Shown here: in pieces, positions 25,141 through 37,410 of the stretch
How the letters are laid out: the number at the start of each line of letters is the position of its first letter
How positions within the stretch are numbered: the first letter of the stretch is position 1
NCBI GenBank assembly: GCA_963978545.1
Contig: OZ021721.1
Coordinates: forward strand, 98,195,918 to 98,259,917
Length of the DNA stretch: 64,000 nt
Source of the DNA: Linyphia triangularis
Taxonomy: Eukaryota; Arthropoda; Arachnida; Araneae; Linyphiidae
Direction: 5' to 3'
Translations under genes and position numbers: made by a program
The notes under the pieces: generated by a model
Told to the model about the DNA's origin: nothing
The model's input: the letters and a program-made list of their open reading frames with translations, nothing else
Database searches by the model: none

Positions 25141-25970
25141 CTGAAATATAAAATTGTTCATTTCTGTTTTAATTAAGATTACATTAAAATTTAAAAATCA
25201 AATTATTGCCTCAAACTTTTTCTAGTCTTTAGCTCTTTTTATTTTATCCAAGCTCTTTTTGTAACGGAACTGCAATTTGTTGTCAATAAAAGAAATCATG
25301 CAATGCAGCATTTACTGCCAATAAAGAAAAACAGAATTGCAAAATGAAAAACAGAATTTTGCACGAAAGCATAAGATTGTTAACATTTTGTAAAATTTTT
25401 ACATCAGAAATCATTTTCTACTAACATTTAAGAAAATCATTCTAAACTGGTATTTGAATTTCAATCGCATACATTTGCACCAACCTCAAACAAGCACACA
25501 AAAAAACTATGAATTGTGAAATAAATGCTAATGCTTTTTTTTTTTTTTTTTTTTTATAAACTCGTTCATTTTTCCTTAGCCGTTTAAAATTTTAATAAAT
25601 AATTTATAAGAGAGAAAAATCTCTTTTAAACTGTTAAATTAACCACCAAATAAATTCAAAATAAATAGTAGAAAGTGTTGTTGAAAAGTCTGAGATAAAA
25701 TATAAAATACACTGTTGCACTTGAAAAGTTATAGGAACTAATTTAGAACATAGTGTTTTTGTTGCTATTTCTTCTGAACTAATTTCTCAATTATAAGCAT
25801 ATGACAAAAGTGATTTGTACAAAATTGTTTAAAGAAACAGATAATTTTTTTTTTTTTTTTAAAAGACCAGAGATTCTCCATTGCTAATTTTTATTTTAAA
25901 ATATAAATTATTGTAACATCAAATCGAAATTGCTTGGAGCGTTACCTAATTGATTGTCATATATTCTTAC

Positions 25971-26169
25971 CTGGCAGAGAAAGTTTTCATGCTTTTTGGT
26001 TTACAAATAAGTTTTTGCTTGTTTCTTTGTGGGATTCCAAAGAAAGAGAATCGTCTTTGAAACGGGCTGGAATATGAGTATGGCTTTTCTGTGTTAATAA
26101 ATTTTCATCTTCTGAAGAATCACTCCCAATGCTAGATATTGAACGAGCAAGCTCAGCTTTATCTTATGC
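25971..26169 (-). pseudogene. Candidate gene exon 3, read past an in-frame stop
   Basis: After the acceptor TTTTAACAG the frame inherited from exon 2 is GCA TAA, then an open stretch of 58 codons, rich in acidic and Ser residues, to TGA at 25,989-25,987. The donor GTAAGA follows at 25,970. A coding-looking frame right behind a stop suggests a nonsense change or a wrongly chosen splice site. Confidence 0.4.
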
Positions 26170-28163
26170 CTGTTAAAAGGAATCTAAATAGGAAAATTAT
26201 GGATATATGCTATCTCAAACTAGTTGCAAAACTTCATATACAATTTATTTATACAATTAAATATCTTACTTAGCGTACTTATACTATCACTCACTAAAAA
26301 ACCAATCTTCAGTTTGGGAAATTAAAATAGGATATTATTTAAATCTGTTAATAAATATCTGTTATTCATGTCCACAATTTCAAAAATCTACACCATTAAA
26401 ACTTGAATTGATAAGTAGATCAAAAACTTATGAAACAATATTTTTGATACCTTTAATTATTTGTATATCCTATACAAAAATTGTAATTTACTTACTGTAT
26501 GTACAATAGATTTTAAAATTAAATGTTTGCCATGTTGACTTGAGGGTATATATTCTTTAATCATGTAAATCCCCCCCCCCCCATTCATTGCAAACTGCCA
26601 AAGACAACTTTTGTCTGAGATGAACCAAGATGAAGGAATTACTTCTATGGGTTCTCCATTTCCATCAATGAACCCTACAACAGTATGTATCTTTATTTTA
26701 AACTGAACAGAATAACAAATTAACTATTGAAAGGCCATACTGGCATTTTACTGCCGAGGGAAGGAAGGCTACAACTATTACACTTTTCACCCCAAGACAG
26801 AAAATTGCACTATGAATAGCACTAACAATAATACTTGATTACAATATTTGTTTACTTTTCAAATGGAAAGTCTTTTCTTTAAATGAAAAAAACATTTTTA
26901 TTTTATAAAAACAACATCTTTGCACAGTGTGTTTAGATTAACACAAAGGAAGCTAGGCATTCAAAATATATTTTTGTAGATATTTCAAAAATTTGCATTC
27001 ATTGCTCTTTTCTGAGTAATCAATAATTGCACAAGACAGACCTTTTAAATAGGGAAATGTACATACAGTAAAACCTTGTTAACGCTAAGTCGAACTGGCC
27101 GCTGAAATTGTTCGCTTTAACCGAATTTGGTGTTAAACAAATAAATTAAAGTTAATTTTTATGTACGGAAAACCGCTTTTCCTTCGCATTAAATGTGATT
27201 TTATGTTAAGCAATTTTGTGTTAACAGGGTTTGCTGTATTTTTTTAAAAATAGGAGGCATAATTACAATAGTTATACATATTGTTAAAATTGACATTTTT
27301 TAGAACAATCATTTACCTTTTATGCCAAGTGGTTGATTGAGATAATGCACCCTATTCCACACCACCTTTGAGATTGAGTAATAGGCGTGTTTTAATTTAA
27401 TGTGGTTTCCTCAATATGTGCAATTCACAATATATTCTATTAACAGAGCTGCTAATCACAGAGCTTGGATATTCAATTTTATAAGGAGCAAATATAGGAA
27501 ATTCCGCAATATAAACTAATGATAACAAATATGATAAATATTTAATATTTATAAATATTATAACTAGAATGTAACATGTAGTATAAGTATTTCAATGATG
27601 AGCATGATTTGAAACAAGCAATGGAGAGGGGAATGGGTAAATGAGTGTTAGTTTGCATCCGAGTAAGGACGAGATAAAAGCTCGGATTTCCTAAAAGCTC
27701 TTAATCTTGTCCAGATGACATAAAAGCTGAAAATCTTGATTATATTTTAAACAGTATTAAATAAATAATTAAAACTAACTTGATTCCTTATCAAGTTTAA
27801 TGTGAATACCAATCACCTTTGTCGACATCAATTTTGTAGATCAAACCATCTCTCGGCCAAGTCGGCAATCAAGTATGGTTGAAATTAACTAAAACCAACA
27901 ATGCAATACGTAGGTACCGAAACATAACCACATGAAATCGACAAATTATTGTGACAACACTTACCAATATCAAGAATTCGATCCAATTTTAATGTTACAA
28001 ATGACAGTCGAGCCGGCGATATAAACAAACTTCCCAAACACACATCCGGGCACTTCAGTTGCTTTAGCCACTCGGTGGGGATTCTTTTTGAAAAATTCTG
28101 CGCATCGTTTTGTATCGGAATCTGCCGGTTTTGGCCGTAACTCGAGATCGTTCCAAAATACAT
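25971..28163 (-). CDS. Candidate spliced gene with DUF4806-associated N-terminal motif, in-frame stop
   Basis: Exons 28163-27965, 26674-26496 and 26169-25971 join in phase (1 nt + 2 nt, then phase 0) with GTAAGT donors and TTGTAG / TTAACAG acceptors. The first ATG has an in-frame TAA just upstream. Exon 1 encodes 66 unrecognised residues. Exon 2 opens GFIDGNGEPIEVIPSSWF and continues ISDKSCLW, like the N-terminal module of multi-copy DUF4806-type proteins recalled from hydrozoans and arthropods (EF-DG---EVVPS-W ... C-W). Exon 2 also crosses a 12-G run (four Gly). Exon 3 reads Ala then TAA (26166-26164), yet the same frame continues with DKAELARSISSIGSDSSEDE to a TGA at 25,989-25,987. The product would be 127 residues, or the gene is decaying. 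It sits inside an inverted-repeat element, so it may be element-borne. Confidence 0.45.
26496..26674 (-). CDS. Candidate gene exon 2 (EVIPSSW module)
   Basis: A 179-nt exon after TTGTAG, starting with two bases of a split Gly codon and ending CATACA before GTAAGT. It carries IDGNGEPIEVIPSSWF and SDKSCLW. The 12-base G run at 26,571-26,582 keeps frame but is a likely site of length change. Confidence 0.5.
27066..27236. mobile_element. pogo/Tigger-like MITE in intron 1 of the candidate gene
   Basis: Inverted ends CAGTAAAACCTTGTTAAC and (reversed) CAGCAAACCCTGTTAAC are flanked by TA on both sides (27064-27065 and 27237-27238). At 171 bases it has no coding capacity. Confidence 0.75.
27965..28163 (-). 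CDS. Candidate gene exon 1
   Basis: MYFGTISSYGQNRQIPIQND opens a 199-nt, CpG-containing exon ending ...LKLDRILDI plus one base before GTAAGTG. No family was recognised for this exon alone. Confidence 0.42.
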
Positions 28164-28380
28164 GATTTTTTAAAAAATGCTTAAAAACGTGTTAAAAACA
28201 TCGCAAAACATATTAACACAAACATTCGTTTCTCATACATAAAATATTTTAATTTTAAAACTGTCCATCAAATTTTCAAACTTTTGAGTATCGTCTATCC
28301 AATATTGGGCGAGATTGGGCAATATCGGCATCGAACGGCCGATTTTGCGCCGTTCCACATCGGGATTGGCCAATGTAGGG

Positions 28381-28413
28381 CTGATATTGGCCAATACTGC
28401 TGTGCTACTTGGG
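28381..28413 (-). repeat. Inner inverted end, right
   Basis: The reverse complement reads CCCAAGTAGCACAGCAG followed by TATTGGCCAAT, pairing with 23,543-23,575. The 4.87-kb segment between these ends contains the candidate gene. Confidence 0.6.
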
Positions 28414-29607
28414 TTGACTTGGCCACTGGACTGTTGGTACTCGCGATTCTTGGTATAGTAATTGTATTGTAGTACAAAACTCTACTATCATACAGACTTT
28501 GCAAGGAAATTGACCGACATTTTTTTTTATATATGTTAAATTTTCAGAAAATAGCAAATCTTCCATAAATTTATGAAAATGATATTAATTTATTTATTAT
28601 AGCAAAAAAATATATATATCCCATATGAAAACATATATAGTTTTTGTATTCTTATACGTACGTATAATCCTACAAATTAAATTAATATTAAATATAGTGC
28701 TTAATATTTGTTTCCCTAAATGTGTATAAGCTTTTGTCTCGTGTATTAGGGCATGAAGTTATTAAAAAACTAGTACCGAGACACATAATAAATAGTGTCG
28801 CCATCTATTTTGTAAAATTTTAATTAATTGACGTGAAAATTTTATGATATTTTTTTTAATGCAATTTAAGAGTTTACTTAATAATTTTGACATTTAAAAA
28901 AATATATTTAATTTTTTAATTTTTTTAAAAAACTATATTCAATTTGATTAACTTTTTGAAACGTATAAACATATTTTAATTTTACTTAAAAGATTTTTTA
29001 AAAAGGGACCAAAATGAGTTCAGCAAATTATAATGAAAACTATTTAAAAACAAGGACTATATTTTTATTTTATATTGAAATTGAAATGGAGAATTTATTT
29101 TTAATTTTAGAAAATTGTTCCTATATTTTTTTACTATATAAAAACTTTTATTTATGGATTTTATTGACGTATTAGATAAGCAATATATAATTATGTGGTT
29201 TGCATTTTTTCAAAATATATTTTTACATTTAAAATTTTTCGTACACTTATTTTTAAAATATTTTTCACTTATTGCCAAAGCGAAATGTTTAGCAAATTGT
29301 ATACTTGATTTAAATTTGAAATACATTCAAGGATCACCTCTAATTCAGTGGAATTGCAAGAAAAAGAAACATACGGTTTTTATCGCCTGTCGATGTCGTT
29401 CCGATATATTTTGCCGATCAAAAAAACGATGATCAGAAATTCCACCGGCCACAGATGTTGGGAAGATATTTTTTCCCGATGAGTTTATGGTCATCGGCAG
29501 ACGAGGAAATACGGGTGTGTTTATACATCAGTCTGGGGAATCGCCGATGACTTTGATGAATTCCGATCATTGGCCGACGAAACGCCATGCAGTGATTGCT
29601 ACTAGGG
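28414..29607 (-). repeat. Right inverted arm
   Basis: The reverse complement follows 21,536-22,590 base by base apart from scattered substitutions and small indels. The outer end is ...CACTGCATGG in reverse, closing with CCCTAGTAGCA at 29,607. No coding function is recognised for the shared open frame. Confidence 0.8.
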
Positions 29608-31217
29608 TAGCAACTTAAGCATATATCACATTTTAATGATTCCCCATAGGATAATGTTGAGTTTCACTAATATTTTCAAGCGAACCTTTCAGTTGCTACA
29701 GGTAACTTTCAGTAGAATAACAGGATTCGGTAACCAATGAAATTCCAACATTTTTCGTCATCATTTTGGTGTTGAATTTGTCAACAAAGTTGACTTATAT
29801 TCTAAACATTTCAGTAGTAAAACAAATACTATTTGTTTCTATTCTTCACTAGAGAACATAAATCTGCGTGGTCCCGCGTTACAGAGACCTGTCAATGCGT
29901 GTACAGATCCTAAACGGTTCATTAGTCAGGCTCGCTTCATGCGTTAAAATGTTCATTGCAACGCAAACCCAAGCTCGTTTAGCTCGCTAAAAGTTTAATT
30001 TCTTCGTAAGTACAGGCTCGCTTTGCTCACTGAAAAGTTCATTGCTATACGCTAGCTCTGTCTCGCTTCACATACTGAAACATTGATTGCTACGCAAACA
30101 TTGGCTAGCTTCTCTCACTAAAAGGTTCACTTCTAAGTAAACCCCCATTAATAGAAATTCTTTGCCGAGAAACAAAAAAAATTCTCAGTAAGTCTATAAC
30201 CTCCCTTTCCCCTCACCACGAGAATTTTTATATAAATATCACTCCTTATCCCCTCCCCCCTCTGAGAATGAATCAATTGTTTTAACCTTTTTCCAACAAT
30301 ACAACCAATACAATACAATACCACTCTTCTCCTTCACCTCTTTTGAGAAAACCCCTAATACAATTCCATTACATAGCTCCCATCCTCTCCCCTTGGAACA
30401 AAAGTTTTTACAAAACTGTAATAAGCAAAAATAGATCGCAAAAACTATACTTATGTTTAAAATTTCAGAGTTCTATGAGTTTTGGAAGTTATTTTCTGAA
30501 AAAAAATAGAACGATTTGATAAAAAAATTAATTAGAAAAACTTACTAAACTTTCAACCTTCTGTTTGTAAAAAGCAAAATTAGAAGGCAAAACTATTCAT
30601 GTTTAAAGTTTCGGAGTTTTACGAGGGGCGTAGCCAGGTTTTTTTCGGGGGAGAGGGGGTTATGCTCATCCATATTCCAGAATTCCTTGTGATAGTGGTA
30701 TATAATATAAAACTCGAAGATAGTACTTTTAAATTAAATACCCTTAATTAGTTAGTCAATTAAATCTTCGGCACTATTTAGCGACATATAATTTTTTAGA
30801 AAATAAAAAATATAAATTTTATCAATTAACTCCACACACAAAATTTGCAGAAAAGTAAGTTAAGTACACATTTTGCCTCGTAATTTATAATAGAATATTA
30901 ATAGAATTTATAGTCGAGGCTGAAAGTTTATTAAGGACTTCTTGGTCAATGGTCAATTTCTCTATGGATGGCTATGAAATCCAAAACATTTAAACGATTT
31001 TGGGAAGTGGAATTCCTCAGGTAATTTTTCAATTGCCTTAAAGATTAGAAAGGACCTTTCCACAGTGGCAATTGTAATATGCGATGTTTGTTATTACAAC
31101 CATTTACTATCCATTTTTTAGATGAGAAGGGAATATGCATTAAGAATAGGTAGAATTAAATAATTAAATATACTAATTCATATTCACAGTGTGGTTTTAG
31201 AGTTTGCGAGGCCCAGG
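29608..31217. other. Stretch between the 8-kb element and hAT-1 copy 1
   Basis: No gene was recognised. It holds the 43-44-bp minisatellite at 29,929-30,146, pyrimidine-rich DNA (30,150-30,420) and a solitary hAT-type tip GGGGCGTAGCCAGG near 30,626 with no partner. Confidence 0.45.
29929..30146 (+). repeat. Five-unit 43-44-bp degenerate minisatellite
   Basis: Units begin at 29929, 29972, 30015, 30059 and 30103 with words like GGCTCGCTTTGCTCACTGAA followed by TTCATTGCTACGCAAAC. The spacing is regular although the sequence has diverged. Confidence 0.65.
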
Positions 31218-32016
31218 CAGGGACGACGGGAACGGGGGGCGTAGGGGGCGACTCGCCCCCCAAAGTTTTAGAAAGTTGGACAGTCGGCAAATTTTATCGA
31301 GATTTTTCTTTTTCTAAAGTCGATCCACAATAAAATCGAATTAAATGAAGGAAGGGGGAAAAAAAAATGGAACAAAAATATTAAAAATATCTGAATGCAG
31401 CGTGACCCGAGTTTGACGAATCGGCATTTTTACAATAGAAGTCTATTATAGGGGAGTCGGTGTCTTTTTTTCTGGCTACAATGATGGACTGCGAACGCAA
31501 ATATTACCATATAAATATTACCATAAGTTTTTAGAAAGGCTGGTAGTCGGCAAATTTCTGAAATTTCGTCCCTTCTTTTAAAAATTCCTACTGACGGATG
31601 TTTCAAAACATATTGAATGGAAAAAGTACAAATAATTAAACTCATCATTAGTATTATAAAATTGTGATCACAATGCAGCCTCAGTTGACGGTCGGCAATT
31701 TTGAATTGGAGTAAGTATATCCTTTTTGACAGGAACATTAAAATAATCTAATCATTGATATCTTCACTGACATTAGATAACTTTGATGTGTTACAGTAGA
31801 TGATATACTTGTATTTGTGGTACGTCAGACAACGCCTCAAAAATCATGACATACACATTAAACGTCATTTACATAAAATATGTAATGTACATCATATGAG
31901 TTAAATGTTTTATACAAAATTTCAAAACACCAAAATTTTGTATACCAAAATTTACCAGCATTTTACAAAGTTATTGCAATTAATGTCAAGTAGAACTCCA
32001 TAAATTATGTTATGTA

Positions 32017-32758
32017 CAGGATGGTTATAAAGAAACTTTGCCGATATATGGATCTCTAAAGGCAGTCTCGTTCAACAGATCAAGATGAGGTTTCAGGTAT
32101 AGTTATTCAGAGATATGAGGTCGGAATTCTGTGAATTTCGACAAAATGGCGCTCACGATTACCCCGGTTATAGTTACGAATAGCAACGCGTACTTTTTCC
32201 TATTGAGAAATGATCACCGCATGCGAAAACCCTAAAGAGCATTGGAATGGTACGTGTATCACAAAAAACGGACGCACAAAATACAGATCTGCGAACTGCC
32301 AACAAAAACACGATCAGAGCAATGGAGGCCGCTCACCAAATATTCAGCTTAGAAAACCGATTAAATTGCCTGTGATGGCACTCATGTAAACTTTGGCCTC
32401 TGTCAAATGCAAATTTCCATAGTGCGCCTCAATCGCGTTTTTGTTGGCCGTTCGCAGAGCTTTTTTTTTTTTTTTGTGCGTGCATAATGAGTCCGTTTTT
32501 TGTGATACACTTACCGTTCCATCTCTCTTTAGGGTTTCCTTATGCGCTGAGCATTTTGCGACAGGAAAAAGTAGACGTTGTCATTTGAAAATTTCGTGCA
32601 TGTAACTATAACCATAACCGTGAGTGCCATTTGTTGAAATTCATAGAATCTCGAGCTCATACCTCTGAATAACTATACCTGAAATCTTATCTCGATCTGT
32701 TAAACGGAACGGAAGCTAGAGGCCCATATATCGGCAAAGTTTCTTTATGACCACCTTG
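32017..32758. mobile_element. Palindromic mariner-type MITE
   Basis: Inverted ends CAGGATGGTTATAAAGAAAC and (reversed) CAAGGTGGTCATAAAGAAAC are flanked by TA (32015-32016 and 32759-32760). The two halves are inverted copies over roughly 320 bases, meeting near 32,390. hAT-1 copy 2 shows the empty site near 54,790 (TATAGTACTTCAT). Confidence 0.78.
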
Positions 32759-33001
32759 TACTTCATATATTGAAAATGCATTCCCAAAATAATGCATGCC
32801 ACTTATAAACTGGAAGGCGATATCGTATTTATTTCAACGAAATAATCTTTGGAAAAGTGTTGAAAGGTTTATTATAATACTATCTAAAATTCTTAATGTT
32901 CCCCGTGCTCAAATAGCTGTGGACCGACTTTGTCAAATACAACCAGGCTCAGTGTATTGCAAATTGTGAGTATCCTTTCACTCCTATCCTCGATTTATGA
33001 C

Positions 33002-34944
33002 CAGTGGTGTAGTGTAAAATGAAAAGGTGTGGGAACGCCATGTCATGTCGTTACAAATGTTTACTTTTTTTTCTGTGGTGATGAGAGGGGAAGGGGGAGG
33101 GAGTAAAAATGACAACGAAGAATAAATAACTTTATTAATACTACTTCAGTAATCTCAAAACAGATTACGAGAACCTCAAAAATTTAAAAGAAAAAAATGT
33201 GTGTTTAGACATTTTTTATTTAAATAATTTTTTAAACTATTAAGTTATATGGATTTTTAACAATTCGCTTTGCACAATCCATTTTAACAGCTTATTTGAT
33301 ACTTTATAAATAGAATATAAGACATTTTCAAACATATTACTGACACAAATTTTTAAACAGACTTTATACAACAATTTTTAAACAGATTACTTACAACACA
33401 TTTTAAACAGATATTGACATGATTTTTTTTAATAATTTTCATTCAGAAAAATTTCCATAAGAGATCGAATTTAGATTCAAACATATTTGACTTAGAACTC
33501 ATCATAATAGGGTAGTCAACTGATCTGTGTTTTCAGAGCCTAGATTTAACTTGATCATCTGACTTCCAGAATTTCAGGCGGACCAAACGGTGTAGTGTTA
33601 GCGTTCTAGCTTCTAGACCGCGTGGTTGCGGGTTCGAGTCCCGTGTTAGGCACGGGTGTTTATAAATGTATGTTGGCTTGTCTAATGACGAATGTTTCGG
33701 CGCATTATAGACCTCGTGTTGATGACGGTGCCAGATAATCTGAAAACAACCAACCAATCCAGAATTTCAGAGATTCCTTAACATGCAATGGGATCGAATA
33801 AATTCCCAGATTCTGTAGCTCCTCGAAATCTGTTTTCAAAATGAATTAAAAAGATTGCGATTGTTGCAGACGTCGATTAAGAGTTTTACGTGTTTTTTTT
33901 TTTTTTTTTTTCCTTCTCGAAATGAAAATGTAGAGAAGTTTTTCTTTCTTAATAGCTTTGGCTCAACCAGAAAATTTCTATGGGAGGGGTTTTACCTAAG
34001 TTTGTTCCAGTATTTCTCTGTATAAGAAACAATTTCCGTGCAAAACTTTCTCATCCCATGTTTGTTACATATCATCAATATTTTTTCACTTTTTCCTTCT
34101 GAGGGTTCTGGGCGTATATATACCTCCTTTGATCCCCAGCAATACTTAACACTTTTAAATTTATAAATAAAATTTGGAATAAAATATTTTTTTAAATATT
34201 TTTATTAGGATAATAGTTTAAAACCCATTTAAAACTAAATAAATAAAAAATTATTTATTTGAATCAGAAATATGATTTAAAATTTATTGCAGGGGAAAAA
34301 ATGTACAATTTCGCCCATTACCTGGACACTCAGAGGGTTAATCTGTCACCTACATTATGACAAAATATTAAATGGTTTTTGTCTAGTTTTAGAGTTATAC
34401 AAAACAATCTAACATGGGACAACATTTTATCTAGATACCATATTAACCATATTTTCTAGAATTCTAGATAATAAATTAATATGAAATTCTTTCGTTTATT
34501 TAAATTCTATTACAGAAGGAGTAATATTTTAGGTTAACGGACAAACACCAATATCATTTTAATTTTGATGACATTGAACATTAAAACATTGAAATACTGG
34601 GAGGGAGGAGGGGGAGTCTAATGCATCAATCGGATTGTTAATGGAATGGCCATGTGCGGGTTGCCGCGCCTCTTTCAAGTATTTTTCAGATACTTGAACT
34701 TGCCTGCTCAGCTCTGAAGTTATGGATCGAATACGAAGGCATAGTTCTCACTATAGAACTTTTTCATTTTCTTATTTGACTTTCCGTTAAGGGTCACGTA
34801 AAGAAAAAAAGAAAAGAAAAAAATGCAAAAAAAAAAAAAAAATTCAAACACAAACACAAATTTTTTAGGTGAGGAACGCCGTTCCTCCTTCTAAAAAGGT
34901 AAAGGATCGCCGTTCCCACGCGTTCCCGCTCCACTACACCCCTG
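33002..34944 (+). mobile_element. hAT-2 copy a
   Basis: It starts CAGTGGTGTAGTG and ends CCACTACACCCCTG (reversed CAGGGGTGTAGTGG). It is alignable with 43,826-45,831 along most of its length, and carries its own SINE A insertion at 33,578-33,758. No transposase frame is seen. Confidence 0.8.
33578..33758 (+). mobile_element. SINE family A copy
   Basis: The tRNA-like head has GTGTAGTGTTAGCGTTC (A-box side) and B box GGTTCGAGTCC. The tail ends GAAAACAACCAACCAAT. The perfect 12-bp target duplication is CCAGAATTTCAG (33566-33577 and 33759-33770). Same 181-base length as the copy at 18,949-19,129. Confidence 0.88.
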
Positions 34945-35712
34945 TTAAAGTTATAAATTCCTTTTACAAAGAGCAGGAATTAAGTAGAGAAAAAATGACA
35001 AACACTGTATGATTTAATCAGTGAATTAGTTCAATTTAATTCGAGTCTTTTTTTTTTTTTTTTTTTTTAAATACAAACAGTTATATTTGCGTAATAATTC
35101 AAATAAAATTTTTATACAAAATCTAAGTTTCATTTCCAATATAAATATTTAATTTCTCATAATTGATTTACAAAATCTGTTATTTTTTTAACAAAAAAAA
35201 AATCCTTTAAATTGACTTCAATACAGTTTGTGTTTGGGTATGTGGGGGGAAAACCTGCGAACGGCTAATTAACCCTCTCGCAGTCATCCAATCGATCTTA
35301 AACTTGACAGATAGATTCGATGTCGATTGGAATATGTATTAGCAAGTCAGTACTTGTACGCTTACAGGAGATGGTTGGGGAAGGGAGGTTTCTGTTTTTA
35401 TTTGCTTTTTTGTGTTTAATTGTGATATCATCTCAAATTCGTAAATTTCTCCCTTTCTCTCCTTTTCTCTCATCCCACCCACGTCGATGCAATATCCCCC
35501 CCACCCCGTTATCTAAATAGCTTCTACCATTTCTAGCCACCCCTCGAGCAGCTCCGGTTCAAGGCCGTAGAACTGATATATTGCGCCCAAACCACAAACT
35601 AAACAAAATAACTGTAAACTCTTTCAACAATTTTTTGGTAACTGAAGCTTGTTTGAAATGAAACTCGGCTAGGATGTAATAAGCTATTTGGTGTATGTAT
35701 AAAGTACAAATG

Positions 35713-35746
<34 letters not shown>

Positions 35747-37410
35747 TAGGATTAAATAATCCACAGTTTATTAAATGTCATACCATTTGGTGAAAGCCTG
35801 TTTTTAAAACTTGAAATTTTGTCATCGTTTATATAGCATAATTTCGATAGGATAATGTAATATGTTCATTGAAAAAAACAATCGCCAATATCGCAATTTT
35901 TCTGGGGTTTTTTCTGCCAATTTAATAATTACCGCCAAATTGGGGGGGGGAGGGGTAATTAAGGAACATATTAAAATAAAAACGGCAACTTGCACCAATC
36001 CATTTTTAATATAAATGCATCACGAGACTTAAGTGTAATTGAACATTTTGCGATGTTCCGCAACAATAGTTTTTATTTTTTAATCATAACATTCAGTGCA
36101 AGCTTCGTTTCGATTTGAAAATCAGTACCATGAATGCAATTCTTATAAAAAGTTATAATCCTTCAACTTTTAGGAAAATATTTCACAAGTAATTGTTAAG
36201 AATAGGTAAAAAAAAAAAAAAGATTATTCGAAAGTTTAAATTTCTGCATTAGAGCATTACTTTTGAGTTCCAAGTGCAAAATATGGCTTGCACAAGAAAA
36301 CCAGCTGAGTCCACAAATTGACAAATTAATAAAAATAACAAATTGCTGTAGAACTAATGTTCTGGAACGGAAATCCATCGTTCACCAAAATAAAATGATC
36401 ATACGATTACCACACAATAGATTTTTTAATCCAATAAGAGAAATGAAAACGATTTTGCATCTGTTTCTAACTAACTAAATGAAAACAGCAAGTCAATCAT
36501 TTCTGTTCACTTTTTGCACGCAGATGTATTTTGAGTAGCAGATGCAGATTAGCTTTCCACTGAATTTTTCTCAAATAAAAAGCCTGAAATCACAAACAAA
36601 AATTGACTTTACAGCGAGTTTCCAGCGCATTTGAAATAATAAAAAAACCAGCTGCCTAAATTTGTCAATCAACTTTTAAAAAAAGTTTTGCGAAAGACTA
36701 AATGTGTAACAAAGATGTGCAACAAATTTTTGTGGTATTCTTAGTGTGATATTGTTTTTTTTTTTTTTTCTTTCATCCAGAGCTAGTAAGATAAAAAAAA
36801 TGATTTGGTGTTGGTTGTAACTTCTACTATACTAGGCAGCAATTGTGTTCCACAAGGCTTGAAAGCGTTTCACAAAATTTGTGAAAGAATTTTATCATGT
36901 TCGTGTTTGTCCACAAAGTTTTTTTTTTTTTTTTTTTTAAACTTTTTTCAGAGTGACCACAGAACGTGGAAAACCTGGAGATCAGGTAGCTTTCTGATTC
37001 CAGAAAAATATCAGGGAATTTTTTTAAATATTACGAAAATCAGGGAAATTTTGTGTCATTGTTTCCCTATTAGACCGTATTTTGGCGCCATTTACCCGAA
37101 TAAATGTGGCCTAATGTTATGGAATAATTTAAGCTTTTCTTTACACTCAGAACTATTTTTTAAAAATTGCCGTATTATCTTTTAGGCATACATGTTCTAT
37201 TTGATCAGGGTGTATGCACATCTGGGAAATCTGAAAAAGGTGAGGGAATTTGAGATAAGTTTGCAGTAAAATCAGAGTATTTTTTAAAAATCTATCAGAG
37301 AACTTTTTTTACTGGTCTACTCTACTCTGCTACTCACTCTGTTTCTGTAAAACAATAATCCCTAGGCACATAAAATTGCATTAATAAAAAGTCGATAAAG
37401 TTACACTAAA

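Larger units (their letters stand above)
21536..29607. mobile_element. 8.07-kb element with ~1.1-kb inverted terminal regions carrying a spliced gene
   Basis: The left arm (21,536 onward) and the right arm (ending 29,607) are long inverted copies. The outer ends read CTCTAGTAGCAATCACTGC and, reversed, CCCTAGTAGCAATCACTGC. The homology continues inward to CCCAGGTAGCACAGCAG (23,543) and, reversed, CCCAAGTAGCACAGCAG (28,413). The left arm is interrupted by a 946-bp foldback. The interior holds 23-bp repeats, a hAT MITE, a pogo-like MITE and a candidate gene. No target duplication was seen, so an inverted duplication rather than one transposon remains possible. The superfamily is not recognised. 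Confidence 0.6.

Noticed and set aside
36805..37185. 126-codon plus-strand open frame
   Set aside because: It runs through an 18-T homopolymer and a repeat-like GGAAAACCTGGA region; composition looks non-coding.
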